A stretch of DNA of 64,000 nucleotides from Casuarina equisetifolia (taxonomy: Eukaryota; Streptophyta; Magnoliopsida; Fagales; Casuarinaceae). The stretch lies in the NCBI GenBank assembly GCA_028551475.1, contig CM052358.1, positions 1,676,501 through 1,740,500 on the forward strand, written 5' to 3'. Shown here piece by piece: positions 17,526-29,604 of this stretch. The first letter of the stretch is position 1, and every line of letters starts with the position of its first letter. The notes under the pieces are model-generated. The model had not been told where the DNA came from, ran no database searches, and was given only the letters and a program-made list of their open reading frames with translations. The position numbers and the translations under genes are program-made.

Positions 17526-19583
17526 TGGGGAAAAGGCTGTTCTTTTTGTGATTTGTTGTACAAATTGTTATTGATCATACATATGGAGACCGATGCTGGT
17601 ATTTAGGACCTTACTGTCTTACTTTGTAACTATAAACATCTGTTCTACTGAATGTTCTTACTGATCAGTTCATAATCTAGGGATGCAGTATATTGAGCAC
17701 CTATTATCTTGTGTTTGAAAATGTTAAATTGTTCTCTACTAATTCTGCGATTGTCCTTGGTTTCTGTGAGCAGCAATGGATTAACAAGAAGAATTTTTCA
17801 CTACTCCAAGAACCGTTTTTTGCACATCTTTTGCGAAAATATAAAAATTTAGTTCTTACACGAATGGTTTTAACCGATTTGATCATCCACTTGTCATCTA
17901 ATTGATGTATAACCATTTTTCACGTATAGCTTGTTTCTTTAAAATGCATGTTGGTAGAAGGTCTATGATGTTAGACATACAAAATAAGTTATAATACTGG
18001 AAACATATACCAAGATTTTTAACACGTTTAGGCTTGGTTTGCAAGTGAAAGATGCTTTCCTATTTCACGTACAATTAACATGATTAATTAATATATTGAT
18101 AATGTTAGACAAATATTGGATTTTTTTGACATTTTTTTAGTCAATTTTTAATTGACTTAAGATGTCACTTATGAGTGTCATTTACTTAAATAATCAGATG
18201 ATGATGGTTTGTTGATTGCCGTCTTTCATAAGCGAGTAATCATATCATTTAGAAGTGATCATTTTGTTTCAATGATGAGTTTACTTTGAAATTCTTTCAA
18301 ACTGTTCAATCATTCATTTGGAAATTCAAATGAACTATGGTTTATTGATTGTCCCAGTTTGAAGATTCTCCATTTTGTACCGTTGAGTTGGGCGACCCCA
18401 TGAAAGGGTGCGCCTGGCCCAACGGCTAGTGAACCCTCGGAGTTCCCATGAGTCAGATCTAAAAACTTCAGTAATACGTTACCGACCAAGGACTACAGGG
18501 GCCCCGGTCCCCGGCGGCTCCGACTGTCACTTTCGGACCCCACGTGGAGGACCCCCACTCGAACTTTCTTTAGTAGACAGCGAACCTCCTGCTTTATGGC
18601 ATATTCCTTATCCGTGTCTTCCTTATCTTGCCCAAACGCCACCTCTTAAAAATAATCTTTATCTTTGTCTAACATTTTAATTTAATATCTCTTTTATTAA
18701 CCTTAGTTTTTAAGGCTCAAGACTTCTTAGTCTCGGATTTAATACTTAAGTTGATGAGTTTAATGCATAAAATTTATCTTATTCTTTTAACTCTGATTTT
18801 AAGAAAATAACAAACACGCCTTTTGTAACAATATTTATTAGTATAATTCTTGGTAGCCCAAGTGGAGCAATGGAGGGGCTTTAACATTGTCGTTATCTTA
18901 TAAAATGGTTCTTTTTATTCGTTTCTATAATAGAGTGGATCAATGACCTTAGATACATTCCAAATCATACATACATCCTTATAATATTCTATCTTAGGAA
19001 TAATTTAATTAAATGTGAATCCAACGTTACTATATACCCCTTTAAGAAGATGAACGACAAATATAACAAAAAAAGAAATATATCATAGGTAAAGCTTATG
19101 TACTACCTGACATACTTTATATTTGACTTTTGTTAAGCCAATAGCAGCTTGAGGTAACGAGCTTTTTAACAGTTTTTTGTTACCTTAAGTGGTAGCTTGG
19201 CAGATAAGCTTTTTAGTCATGTTTGGAGAGTTAAGTTTATATCATGTCATTTATGATTATTCATATATGGTAATTATGTTTAGCCTTAATGCTATTAATA
19301 TTATGTATATTTTTTGAAAAAAAAATGTGTAGGACCATGGTTTTAGTGGCGTTCTAAATTCTACGAAAAAACAAAAACAAAAGTGAATGACGGGCATCGA
19401 AAGAAAGAGGGAGTCTAGAATCTATTTATGGAAAAAAGAACAATAAAGAAGAGCTTGAAAGGCAATTTCTAAAGTGGGGAGACTGGAAACGTTGGCGGGC
19501 GTGGAAGGCGCTGGGAGAAGCTCAGCGAAAGAGACAAAGCAGAGGACGCTCCATGAATCCTCTGCCTTCCATGCCAAGCAAAG
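17526..19583 (+). other. Intergenic region between VAMP727 and the HHE gene
   Basis: This holds the VAMP727 3' UTR, then AT-rich sequence with a GC-rich island at 18375-18640 described separately. Open frames at 17693-17916 overlap each other on both strands and match nothing I recognise. No tRNA or transposon ends were found. Confidence 0.5.
18375..18640. other. GC-rich island of unknown origin in AT-rich intergenic DNA (left copy)
   Basis: Base composition changes abruptly at GTTGGGCGACCCC and returns to AT-rich after about 18640. One frame (18408-18680, +) is open for 90 codons, but its Pro/Ser/Arg-rich translation resembles no family I know. The composition could fit an organellar insertion or a small non-autonomous element; I cannot tell which. 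It is repeated at 40153-40418. Confidence 0.4.
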
Positions 19584-19596
19584 CTATATATATACT
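19584..19596 (+). promoter_or_regulatory. TATA box of the HHE gene
   Basis: CTATATATATACT lies about 240 bp before the ATG, followed by a C-rich leader (CATCCACCCACCTCTCTCC). Spacing and context fit a plant core promoter with transcription starting near 19615. Confidence 0.5.
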
Positions 19597-19825
19597 GCAC
19601 GCGCCGGCATCCACCCACCTCTCTCCGTACGCCTCTTCGTCGAACTCTTAATGTGTTGCTTGAATCTTCCATCTGTTGGTGTCGTGGGTTCGTTTGGTGT
19701 GGTGCTGAACGCGGTAACTAACGCGTCGTAATCCGGTTCTTTGCTCTGGGTTTTCTTCCGGCGAGCGTTTCTGTTGTGGGCTTCTGCATTTGGAATTGGC
19801 ATTTTTGGTTCCGGAGTGTTTGACG

Positions 19826-21651
19826 ATGGGGAACTGCGTCCAGAAATCGAAGATTTCGACGGCCGAGATTGTGCCGCAAGAGAGCGTCAAAGTTGTTCGC
19901 CCGACCGTCCGATTGCACGGATCGACTACCAGCATTGTCACTGCCTACATCCGCTTCGCCCTCCTCCACAAGGCCGTCCCTCACCGTTTCGTCCCCACTG
20001 AAGCCCCGAGTTTCGGGTCCGAGGCGCCGATGCTCCAGGTTGGGTCTGAGACCGTGAGGGGCTCGCGCGAGACGCTGCTCGGGTTCATAAACTCGCGGTT
20101 CCCGGACCCGCCGCTGACAATGCCGGACTACCGCGACGACACGATGCCGTTGATAGTGAGGGTTGTGGGGCTTCAGCACAAGAGCATGTTGTGGCACGTG
20201 CAGAGAATGGTGCGCTGGGCGGAGGATCTGGCGGCGCGTGGTGGAAAAGGGAGCCATGATCCGACCATGGGGAGCCCTCGCATGGAGATAAAGAAGTTCG
20301 GGAAGAGCTACTCCGAGCTGCTGGAGATCATGCTCGAGCACGCTCAGATGGAGGAGAGGGTCGTCTTCCCCGTCCTGGATACTGCTGATCGAGGTCTGAT
20401 CCACCACACTACAGATGCTCTGCGTTGCAATCTATCAAAATCACATGCATATCTCTTATCAAATTACGTGCGAAGAATCTTTTCTTTTTTGCAAATTATG
20501 CTTTGATTGACAACAGATTAGATTTTCTCGTTCTTTTGCCATGAAATCACGAAAATTAGTGATAAAATAAATAAAGAAACATAATAATTTTGTGGTGGGG
20601 ACAGAATCCTGCAACAAATCATGTGTTTGTTGAATACATTTGTGGGTAAAGGGGAAAAAGCAATGGTAGGAACGAAAAGGAAGGGTGTTTGTTGTGGTGG
20701 AACGTTGCTTGCACCGAAAGGAAAGCACTGACAGAAGAGCCTGATAATGCAGGGATTTGTAAAGCTGCAAATGAAGAACATGCAAGACACCTACCCATCA
20801 TGAATGGCATCAAAGAAGACGTCAAATCCGTTGGAGTATTGGACTCCGGGAGCCCTGTCTACCAGGAGGCTCTCTCCAACTTGTCTTCTCGGCTGAAATC
20901 ATTGCAGGTGAGGATCACTAGTTAGTAAAATAAGGTGGATCTAAAAGTTTACACAGACGACAAACACACAAAAACACAGGATTTTTCATGGTTTGATTAG
21001 AACAGTTCCTGCACTTATGGAGTAATAACTTATGGCCTATTATTCAACTCAAAAGTTGATTAAAGAATTGGTAGTGTTTTATTTGAACTCATGCCTTAGC
21101 AACATTGAATGAATACCACATACCGTAACAATAAGAAAAATAGTGTTTTTCAAAGTCTCTGTCTCATAGACAATTTGAAGAACCCATACCAACAAATCAT
21201 CATTTTCTTTACAAAATTGTTAGTTTATCTTTATCTTTAATTTTGACTACATAACTAACACTGAGACTTTGTGGCACATAACAACAAGAAAGATTGTCTG
21301 GTGTTTAACTCTTCTGCTGTTCTTTAAGTGCAAGTTAAAATCCACTACTACAAACACTGAAGTGCTGAATTGGGTTATTTTATACTGTGCCAACAGGGGC
21401 ATTTTAAACAGCACTTTGCGGAGGAGGACAGAGATTTACTACCATTGATGGAGGCAGTGGAGCTAAACAAAGAGCAGCAGAAGAGGGTAATGGAGCAGTG
21501 TCTGGATGTGATGCAAGGCAGTCACTCACATTTGTTAAACTTTTTTCTTGAGGGCCTCATCCCTAACGAAGCCATGCATTACTTGGACTTAATCGCAGGC
21601 TACAGTGCCAAGGGGCGACTGGCCACTGTCCTAAGATTAAATGTGGATTAA
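19826..21651 (+). CDS. Hemerythrin-like HHE cation-binding domain protein, 3 exons, 325 aa (left copy)
   Basis: Exons are 19826-20393, 20753-20907 and 21397-21651, which sum to 326 codons including TAA. An upstream in-frame ATG at 19790 exists, but I chose 19826 because the product then begins MGNCVQKSK, a classic N-myristoylation start with Cys4 available for palmitoylation. Residues about 25-58 (VRPTVRLHGSTTSIVTAY...) resemble the first strand-helix of a thioredoxin/GST-like fold. Candidate metal ligands of the four-helix HHE domain are H118 (GLQHKSMLWH), H172/E176 (EHAQMEE), H199 (NEEHARH), and H243/H247/E251 (GHFKQHFAEED), plus GSHSH near 288. The family binds non-haem iron; the plant member's task is not established. 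Membrane attachment is inferred from the start only. Confidence 0.88.
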
Positions 21652-22650
21652 AATCTAAGTTTTGGCTCCAACGATCATGTTCACAGAAAGTAGAATCAGC
21701 GAGTGATCTCTTTTGTTATTTCTTTTGCAATTTGAACAAATAGTATCCTTTTGTGATTGCTGGCCTGTGGGGCATACCATGTTGGCGCCTGGTGTTTGTA
21801 CTAAGTAAACAGGATGCTGGAAGGGTTAGACGGATTTAGGATGGTTTGGAAAGCAGTGATCTTGGTCAGTAACTTGTACAGGTGTCTTGAATGGGACATA
21901 ATAAAGATGTCAAAAACGGTGTGGGTTATCTCTTTTGATGTCTATGTACTCTATAAAAATCTTGAGTTCTGTCCAAATCTCATTTAAGAGCCCTTTTTAA
22001 AAATGAAAACAAAAGAGACTTTTAAACAAGATTGAAACAATATGACTTGTTATAATTATACCATTTTAATAACTTTTGTAATTTTTTTTATTTAATTACT
22101 ATGGAATCATTCTCATTACATAAGATTAATTATATAGGGTATAAAATTTCATGTAATAGATGTATCTTGAATGGGACATAATAAAGATGTTAAGAATAAC
22201 GTGGGTTATTTCTCTATTTTTATCTCTTTTATGAAAATCATAAATTTTGTCTAAATTCCACTTAAGAATCTTTTTTAAAAATGAAAAAAGAAAAACATTT
22301 TCAAACAAGATTGAAACAATATGACTTTTAACCTTTGTGCCATTTTCGCAACTTTTGTAATTTTTTTATTTAATTACCATGGAATAATTCTCAATTCAAA
22401 ATATCAATTATAAGGGGTATAAAATTTAATATAACAGCCAATACCTTGCCTATATTATTCAATATTTGATGTATTTCGATAACAACTTTAATAAATTTTT
22501 CAGAATTTAAGAAATTATTTTTAATCTCCAAAATTATGATCAAACGAAGTTAGTCAATTTTTTTTTTCACAAAAAAAAAAAAGAAGTAAAATTGGGCGTC
22601 TAAACGGCAGAGAAACAAATCTAAAGACCTAAATTGTAAGCTGCTTTTAT
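21652..22650 (+). other. HHE 3' flank and RNASEH2A promoter region
   Basis: This is the 3' UTR followed by very AT-rich DNA, mostly occupied by the 279-bp tandem duplication described separately. No gene is seen. A poly-T/poly-A junction (about 22559-22583) precedes the RNASEH2A promoter. Confidence 0.5.
21882..22437 (+). repeat. Tandem duplication (about 279-bp unit) between the HHE gene and RNASEH2A (left copy)
   Basis: Units start at 21882 and 22161. Both run CTTGAATGGGACATAATAAA, then GTGGGTTAT, TTTTTAAAAATGAAAA, AACAAGATTGAAACAATATG and GGTATAAAATTT in the same order, with moderate divergence. The first unit overlaps the likely 3' UTR or poly(A) zone of the HHE gene. The pair is present again at 43661-44216. 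Confidence 0.88.
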
Positions 22651-22659
22651 GGCGGGAAA
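22651..22659 (+). promoter_or_regulatory. E2F-type site upstream of RNASEH2A (left copy)
   Basis: GGCGGGAAA, the reverse complement of the E2F consensus TTTCCCGCC, lies 57 bp before the ATG of a replication-linked gene. E2F control of S-phase genes in plants is well known; binding here is inferred. The right-copy equivalent is at 44430-44438. Confidence 0.6.
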
Positions 22660-22715
22660 GCGATAAGACCATTTTTCAGAGGGACAGACAGGAAGGCCGC
22701 AGAGGTAGAAAGGCA

Positions 22716-25700
22716 ATGGGATCGGAGGATGCTCCTCCGGCATGGGGGTCGAAACCTTGCATTATGGGCATCGATGAAGCCGGCCGAGGCCCTGTTTTAG
22801 GTTCTTTTACTCTTTCTCTGGTTTCGCCAGACATTTCTTTTCCGTTTCTTGTTTTTTATGTGTGTTTTTTCTCAGGACCGATGGTGTACGGGTGCTTGTA
22901 CTGTGCTCGATCATACGAGAAAACTCTTTCGTCTTTGAACTTTGCAGGTTCAGCTTCAACTCCATTTTCTCGGCTCTTTCCTAACTTTAATATTTATTTC
23001 TTCTTATCCGTTTCTTATATGTTCCGGAGAATTGTGTTTTTATGCTCAGGAAAGAACTCTTAATGTTTGATGGTTCTTTGGTGTTCCTTTACACTCTTGA
23101 TCCGATCTACTAAATAAAAAGGAGAGAAGAGAAAGTAAAATGAAAATGGTTTCTTATCTCTTCGTCCAGTTTGGCATTTTAAATCACTTGTGGTCGAAGT
23201 GCGCATCCTATGGAATTGTTAATTAACAGCAGGGTTATTTATCACAGGCATCAATCCTTTTGTTGATCGCTTGAACAGAAGTTTTACGATAAATGTTTGC
23301 CTCTGGGGAGTCCAGTTGATAAGCCTTTCATTGCATACTTCATGCTTTAGCTTGATTTAGGTTCTTATCTTTTCTTTATTACATGCTTCTTTTCTGAAAA
23401 GTTTTTTAATTGCAGTGGGATGACAAACTAAGCGTAGTCAGTAGACCAAGCCCGTAGTTAGATTATCAATAGAAAGGAAACATGAAATTTTATGTTCAAA
23501 GAGGAAACAATTATTTTGATTTAAAATACACATAATCACCTTGCAGACGAACATTTGAGGCTTATTGCTATTGTTTTGTCTTGGCTCTCTTCCATTTTAA
23601 GAGCGCTTTCATTTGCAACCAGTTCCACCACTTCAAGTTGAAGTGTGAGACTTTATCTGGATGAATTACTTAACGTCAGACCAATTTACAGTCTTCTCAG
23701 TTATGATCTGATTGCCTGCTCAATATGGTATCAATAATCACACATCCTGCATAGTGACTGGATTTTCTGTTCTCTACCATGCAGATTCAAAGACACTAAA
23801 GGAAGAGAAGAGGGAGGAATTATTTGAAAGTCTCAAGTCTGATGAATCAATTGGATGGGCTGTTGATGTGATAGATCCAAAAGAACTCTCAGCCAAAATG
23901 CTAAAGAAGTTAGTAAAGATCCTAGGAATCTAGGGTTACTGCGTTGCTACTTTTACTAATTTTCTCTGTTTGTTTGTCAACAGAAATAAGATAAACCTTA
24001 ATGAAATATCGCATGACTCTGCAATTGGGCTCGTCAGTAGGGTCCTTAACATGGGTGTTCTTCTAACTGAGGTAAATGCCGTTGCAACTTTTGTGATTTA
24101 TTGTTTACTGATACGTGCTTCTTGGTTTAATATGGTTGTCTGTGGAACGAAACTGTAATACGTCCTTCATATCAAGCAAAAACTTAATGGATGGTTTTGG
24201 CCTTTGCAATGAGCTATTAGGTTATCTGCCTACTTCTATGCTATTGGATGCTGTCTGCATACCATGTACAAGTATTTCACAGGAGTATTTCCATTTGCAA
24301 TCGGATATATGTTGATTTAGAAAATGGAAAACATGAGACCATACAACCAAAGAACTATGTATGAATGATGAAAACTTTGCTATGAATTGTACCTTTTCTC
24401 TTTCTTAATTAGGAGTAACAAGCATGGTTTGTCCAATAAACATCCATCTCATTTTTATTTTTGATACCAAACACATGCTTACCTATCTAGGATATTTTCA
24501 AAAATAAATTTCCGTTGGGAATAACCCTTCATTATCATTGCCTCAGGACACCAAGTGAACCTTTTCTTGGTTTTTTAAGTAAATCTAACCTGCAAACGTC
24601 AGGACATATAGCATTTGATTAGCTGTTTCCTATCATATCTAGACTGGAATAAAAAACTGAGGCTTTGATTCTGTTGCCAACTTTTTGGGAGTTCAACTCA
24701 GTTAGATGAGGCCATAGAAATAAGAGAAAAATCTTAACACAGAGATATTTCAGGTTTATGTTGATACGGTGGGTGATCCTGAGAAGTACAGAATAAAACT
24801 GTCTGAGAGGTTTCCCACCATCAAATTTGTGGTTGCAAAGAAGGCTGATAGTCTTTTTCCAGTTGTCAGTGGAGCGAGCATAGTTGCAAAGGTTCTTAGC
24901 TTCCTGTTCTCCCCATTATCTCCCATTTAATTTATGCAGGCTGCTTCTAACTTTATATTTTATTCATCCATGCAGGTCACGAGAGATAGAGCCTTGCGGG
25001 AATGGGTGCTGGATGAAACAGCAGATAAAATGCACAGAAACTTTGGTTCTGGATATCCTGGAGGTGAAAAATTTTTTATTCTCTTTTGAACATGTTGTAA
25101 ATTGGTGAATATTGGATGGTAGTTGTGGAATGAGGAATCTGGTTATGTTTTTGTTTGTGTAGATCCTGGAACCAAGGCCTGGTTGGAACACCACAAACAT
25201 GTTGTTTTTGGATTCCCATCATTGGTCCGTTTTAGTTGGGGGTACATGCACTCCCTACTTCAAGGACATTGTTGAAGTCTTATGGTCAGTCTTCGTTGCG
25301 TATTTCTCAACAATTTCTACTCTAATTTTTTCAGCGTCAGTTTGTCCTCGGCATGTGCGTGTTGTTTCTCGCTATTTGTCAATGTCCCTATGCATTGTAG
25401 CTGCTAGGTTGCATGTAAAATAGCCCATAAATGAAGCTATTGATGCTATAGCAGCCTATCTAATACTGTTACAACTTGTAGATACATCCCAAAAGATGTC
25501 TAAGTTTAGAGAGTATTTTCCCCAACACAAATCCTAGACCAGAGAAATTGTTTTGCTAGATGGGTCCAACATGATGCAAAATAGTCAGAACAAGCAGCGA
25601 AAGAACAAAATACAACCGAAAGAATTCAACACAAATAAAACGAGATGTCAAAATAATTGCATGCAGGAAATTTAAAGACACAATGTAGTGCGTTCTAGTA

Positions 25701-27230
25701 CCTGTAAATGATGACATCATTATATTCTTCAACTACCTTGATTTTGGTGTGATAGCGTGAGTAATGCCTTTGGATAAATAGCGTTCCAATTTGAGTTTCG
25801 TTAGGTCTATGCCCGGAGCTGCTTAACTGAGGTTTGAAATGAGGAATAGCTTTCCAAAAATGGTCAAGATGATTTTCACTTGTATTTCTTTTCTCACATG
25901 TTAATGACTAATTGAGGAGAGCGTCGATTTGTTTTTACTCTTTGGTTACTGATTTGCTATTGAGGGCTGAACAAATAACAAATCCTCCTACGAGATTTCT
26001 ATACCTCAAACTTCTAATATTGTAGCTCTGGATTCTGATTGAGGGTGCATTAAATAACTACCTGTCCCTCTATTTTACTCTCAGGGAACATGGAAATAAA
26101 CTAAGAAAACTTAAGATATGCCTTTAATGGCTGGAGCCAAATAGATGCACATTAGAACTTTGTTGTGCAAACACCCGAGCGCCTTTTGAGTTCCAGGGAG
26201 TACTGTTTTAATCAGCTACCGCATCATTTGTTAAGCATATAGCAGTACTTTGAAATTTTTAGCATGTTTTTTCTCTAGTTAATACAATATCTTCAATTTT
26301 GCTCTGCTTTTTGATAGAGTAAACCAAAGAAATGATTGAGTTCATTATTCGCTCATTTAGTTCATATGCTTGGGTTTCTTTATTTCTTTATGAGATTTCT
26401 TATTGAATTGACTTCTATAATCACCTGAAAATTCTCTACTAGATTAGATTTGTTTATTTTACTCCATCACTCTTCTATATATCATAAAGAAGGGTTGAAT
26501 AAAAGTAAATTTTGACTCTTCCGTAGAAGTGTTGTTTGCCAAGGAAAGTTGCACAAATGTGGGAAATGTACAGTGATAAAGATCTCTTGTTGATAGAAAG
26601 AAAATAGGCGAGATGGTTCCTAACACTATGAAAGAAATTCGTTAGCTTCTTTTCTCTAATTGTGTAGTGGGCATTTTAATAGGGCACCAGCGATAGCCAA
26701 AACTGCCAACTTTACGTTCGATCAGAATTTTCTTGGGAAAGATCAAATTAATGAGGCATCCAATATATATTTATGAGACTTCAATGGGCTTGTCTTGATC
26801 TAGCGGTTGGATTCTTTTTATTTTTTTTCCCCCGAATTTCTCATCCTTTCTAGGCCAAATCAAAATGAACCTCTGTAGCTGAAGACATTGGTAAATTCCT
26901 ATCTGTAGTGATATGATTTTGATACAGTGAAATTGTTAATTATGTGAATATGAAATTTATGAGCAGTCTATCTTCTACCGTTTTCACACTCCTTTTGCCA
27001 CTCCGGATGCTTCTGTCAATTTGTTGATTTGAGTTATGTGGATTTTCTGCAGGGAATCAGATAAAACAGATGACGATGGTTCCAGCAGTGGTAACGGCAA
27101 GCGGCAATTGAGATTAAGCAATGTTGGTTTCACTACATCCAAGAGGAAGAGTGAGGAAATTGAATCAAGTCCTAAAGGACGCTGCAAGTTTTTCCAGGCG
27201 CGCAAACTTGAGCAACTTGCCTATTTCTGA
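22716..27230 (+). CDS. RNASEH2A: Ribonuclease H2 subunit A gene, left copy, frameshifted in exon 7
   Basis: Exons are 22716-22800, 22876-22947, 23785-23908, 23984-24071, 24754-24891, 24976-25063, 25163-25284 and 27053-27230. The catalytic subunit cleaves 5' of single ribonucleotides embedded in DNA and degrades RNA-DNA hybrids in the nucleus with subunits B and C. The catalytic residues are present: GIDEAGRG gives D20 and E21, YVDTVG gives D127, and KKADSLFP gives D155. The spacing equals that of human D34/E35/D141/D169. GSGYPG supplies the tyrosine (Y196) that senses the ribonucleotide. Exon 7 has five G where the right copy has four (about 25238-25242), which shifts the frame after FSWG and removes the last ~70 residues. 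All else agrees with the right copy apart from T122, which is serine there, so a sequencing error in a homopolymer is the simplest cause. Confidence 0.9.
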
Positions 27231-28133
27231 TTAAGTTCCATATTTTTGTAAGTTCCAGAAACTTTTCTTCTTAGATTCAATTAGATAATCATAAAATTAC
27301 TCTCCATTTGGAATCTTACTGGTAGCATATAGATGAGAGATAGGGGATCACGGGCTTGCCAGACTTGCTTTAATGGAGCAGCAAGTGGATTGAGTTATGT
27401 GGTTGTTAGATTAACGAAGGTTCCTTGTCATATCAATTATGCGTGCACCACTTAGTTATGGTGATGAAAACCTCCCTATTGGACTCTATGGGCCTTGGGA
27501 TTCAGCATTGGGTGCTTTTGAATAAAGTGTCTGCTCCAGGTTTGGTACCTCCACTGGTGCCGTTAAAGAAGTCATTTGAATTGCTGTGACTGATGCAGTT
27601 AGAAAGAAATCATCCAGGTAAACTATCGACCATATGTAATTCTAATGGAGGAATTGATTCACAGATATGTGCACCTCTAGATACTGACATGTGTACTTGT
27701 ACTAACGGGATTTTAGACATGCACAACCTAAATGTTTTTAGATGTAAGACTGGATATCCACACTATATGTATAACAACATATTTTGTCTTTGGTCTATTC
27801 GCTTGGAGTAATATGCATTTAGCTGCTGAGAAAATTAAGTGAAAGAAGTAAAAGAAAGAGATTCATCTTCTCTACTTTATAAATGCGTAATTTTTTTTTT
27901 TGGTCAACTTGGCTTTTTGTGCACTTCATTTGTGCTTGGGTTGGTTGATTGACCGTATTTAGAAGGTTAATTGGAAATCCCTTAACTTAGATGTAATTCT
28001 TATCACTCTTTTGCCTGTAAAATGAACACAACCTCACATATGAAGCTAAAATTAATACTGTTACTGTTCTTAGGTATTTTTCTTTTTCAAATTCTGTGAT
28101 GCTTTTCATTTTCTTGCATGGAAAGGGAACAAA
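27231..28133 (+). other. RNASEH2A 3' flank
   Basis: This is unique AT-rich sequence with no supported gene. A 72-codon frame at 27593-27811 is not kept intact in the right copy, so I reject it as coding. The region is one of the more divergent blocks between the two large copies. Confidence 0.5.
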
Positions 28134-28301
28134 ATTTCTTCAACCTACAGTACCATTAGTTATTCGGATTTGATCTTCGCTGACAATGTTCTTCGCTTGT
28201 TCACAAACCCCCTAAAGTTGCCCGTCTCAGTCAATCATGTCTGCCAAATGGTTATCTATCATAGCATGCTATGGAGGATTCAGTGTCATGTTGAATATCA
28301 G
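28134..28301 (+). other. Frame-conserving exon-like fragment, unidentified (left copy)
   Basis: The frame reads (S)STYSTISYSDLIFADNVL then LFTNPLKL and VNHVCQMVIY, and ends at a splice-donor-like CAG|GT. The right copy (49912-50076) differs by substitutions and a 3-base indel that keeps the frame. The ATG of the right copy is ATT here. I do not recognise the protein; it may be an exon of an unannotated gene or a transposon remnant. Confidence 0.25.
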
Positions 28302-28576
28302 GTTGCACTTTCAATGATTGTATAATATATCCATCTTTCATAATAACTATGCATTGATACAATATATCATGCCGAATTTTTTATTGATTATGTCATTTAT
28401 TTGTGTTCACAATTTATTTTTTATTTATTAACATTCAATCTGAATGTCATGTGGACATGAGGATTAAAAGCCATTTACAAAAATATAAATAGGCCTATAT
28501 TGTTCTAAGTCAAACACACAATAGAAAATATAGAAACCCCTTATCGATTCGCTGCTCAAATTTTTGCCAAATTCAC

Positions 28577-28843
28577 ATGGACCAGCCTGATTATAGTCGC
28601 ACCAATTCCGAGCAACTTGCTCGGGTTGAAGTTGAAATCGGACGTATTCGAACTTTTATTGGTATGATCGAGGGCTTTTAAGTGATTTAGAGAGGAATCC
28701 GCGCTCCTTGACCTCGGCTTCCGCTGAAGCCCTGATGGAGACATACCGTGGATACATCCGGAAATGGGAAGCAAAAATGCGGAATTAGAAGGGAGATACC
28801 AGGAACTGATCTCGCAGAGAGATGGCCAGGCTCCAGGAAACTA
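28577..28843 (+). pseudogene. 89-codon ORF, left copy, broken by two one-base deletions
   Basis: This is the same sequence as the intact ORF at 50355-50624, but a base is missing in ATGATCGAG (ATGACTCGAG in the right copy, near 28668) and another in GCGGAATTAG (GCGAGAATTAG, near 28781). Both lie within 500 bases of the N-gap, so contig-end sequence error is likely. TATAAAT at 28484-28490 precedes it. Confidence 0.5.
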
Positions 28844-29104
28844 AAACTTTTTTAAGTTTTAGAAGGTTTAATTAAATAAGTGTTGGAGACATTTGTTTTC
28901 ATGCATAGTGTTTTTTGTCTTTTTAAGGGGAGATGTGCTCCGTTGCCTACTAGAAATGGACTATCTCTATGTTAAATTTTTATTTAGTTTTATTTATTTT
29001 TTTGTATTTATTTTATTTTAAGTAGGTGTTACTTAAAATCTCTTGGTTTTAGAACCGATATTTATATAAAAAATAAGGAACAAATGATTTAAGAGAAATT
29101 TATT

Positions 29105-29604
29105 NNNNNNNNNNNNNNNNNNNNNNNNNNNNNNNNNNNNNNNNNNNNNNNNNNNNNNNNNNNNNNNNNNNNNNNNNNNNNNNNNNNNNNNNNNNNNNNN
29201 NNNNNNNNNNNNNNNNNNNNNNNNNNNNNNNNNNNNNNNNNNNNNNNNNNNNNNNNNNNNNNNNNNNNNNNNNNNNNNNNNNNNNNNNNNNNNNNNNNNN
29301 NNNNNNNNNNNNNNNNNNNNNNNNNNNNNNNNNNNNNNNNNNNNNNNNNNNNNNNNNNNNNNNNNNNNNNNNNNNNNNNNNNNNNNNNNNNNNNNNNNNN
29401 NNNNNNNNNNNNNNNNNNNNNNNNNNNNNNNNNNNNNNNNNNNNNNNNNNNNNNNNNNNNNNNNNNNNNNNNNNNNNNNNNNNNNNNNNNNNNNNNNNNN
29501 NNNNNNNNNNNNNNNNNNNNNNNNNNNNNNNNNNNNNNNNNNNNNNNNNNNNNNNNNNNNNNNNNNNNNNNNNNNNNNNNNNNNNNNNNNNNNNNNNNNN
29601 NNNN
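29105..29604. other. Assembly gap of 500 N
   Basis: An exact 500-base N run, a placeholder length for a scaffold join of unknown size. Any open frame across it is meaningless. Confidence 0.99.

Noticed and set aside
17693-17916. Overlapping 70-codon frames on both strands downstream of VAMP727
   Set aside because: They mirror each other in AT-rich 3' flank and are preserved in the right copy only because the whole block is nearly identical.
19718-20407. 229-codon minus-strand frame opposite the HHE gene (and its duplicate at 41495-42184)
   Set aside because: It is the antisense of the GC-rich first HHE exon; the translation is His/Arg/Pro-rich low-complexity with no family resemblance, and the sense strand has a clear domain and splice sites.
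28441-28860. Idea that the TATA-leader-ORF unit is an endogenous pararetrovirus piece
   Set aside because: The TATA and leader layout is suggestive but there is no movement-protein, coat, protease or RT motif nearby; kept only as one of several possibilities.
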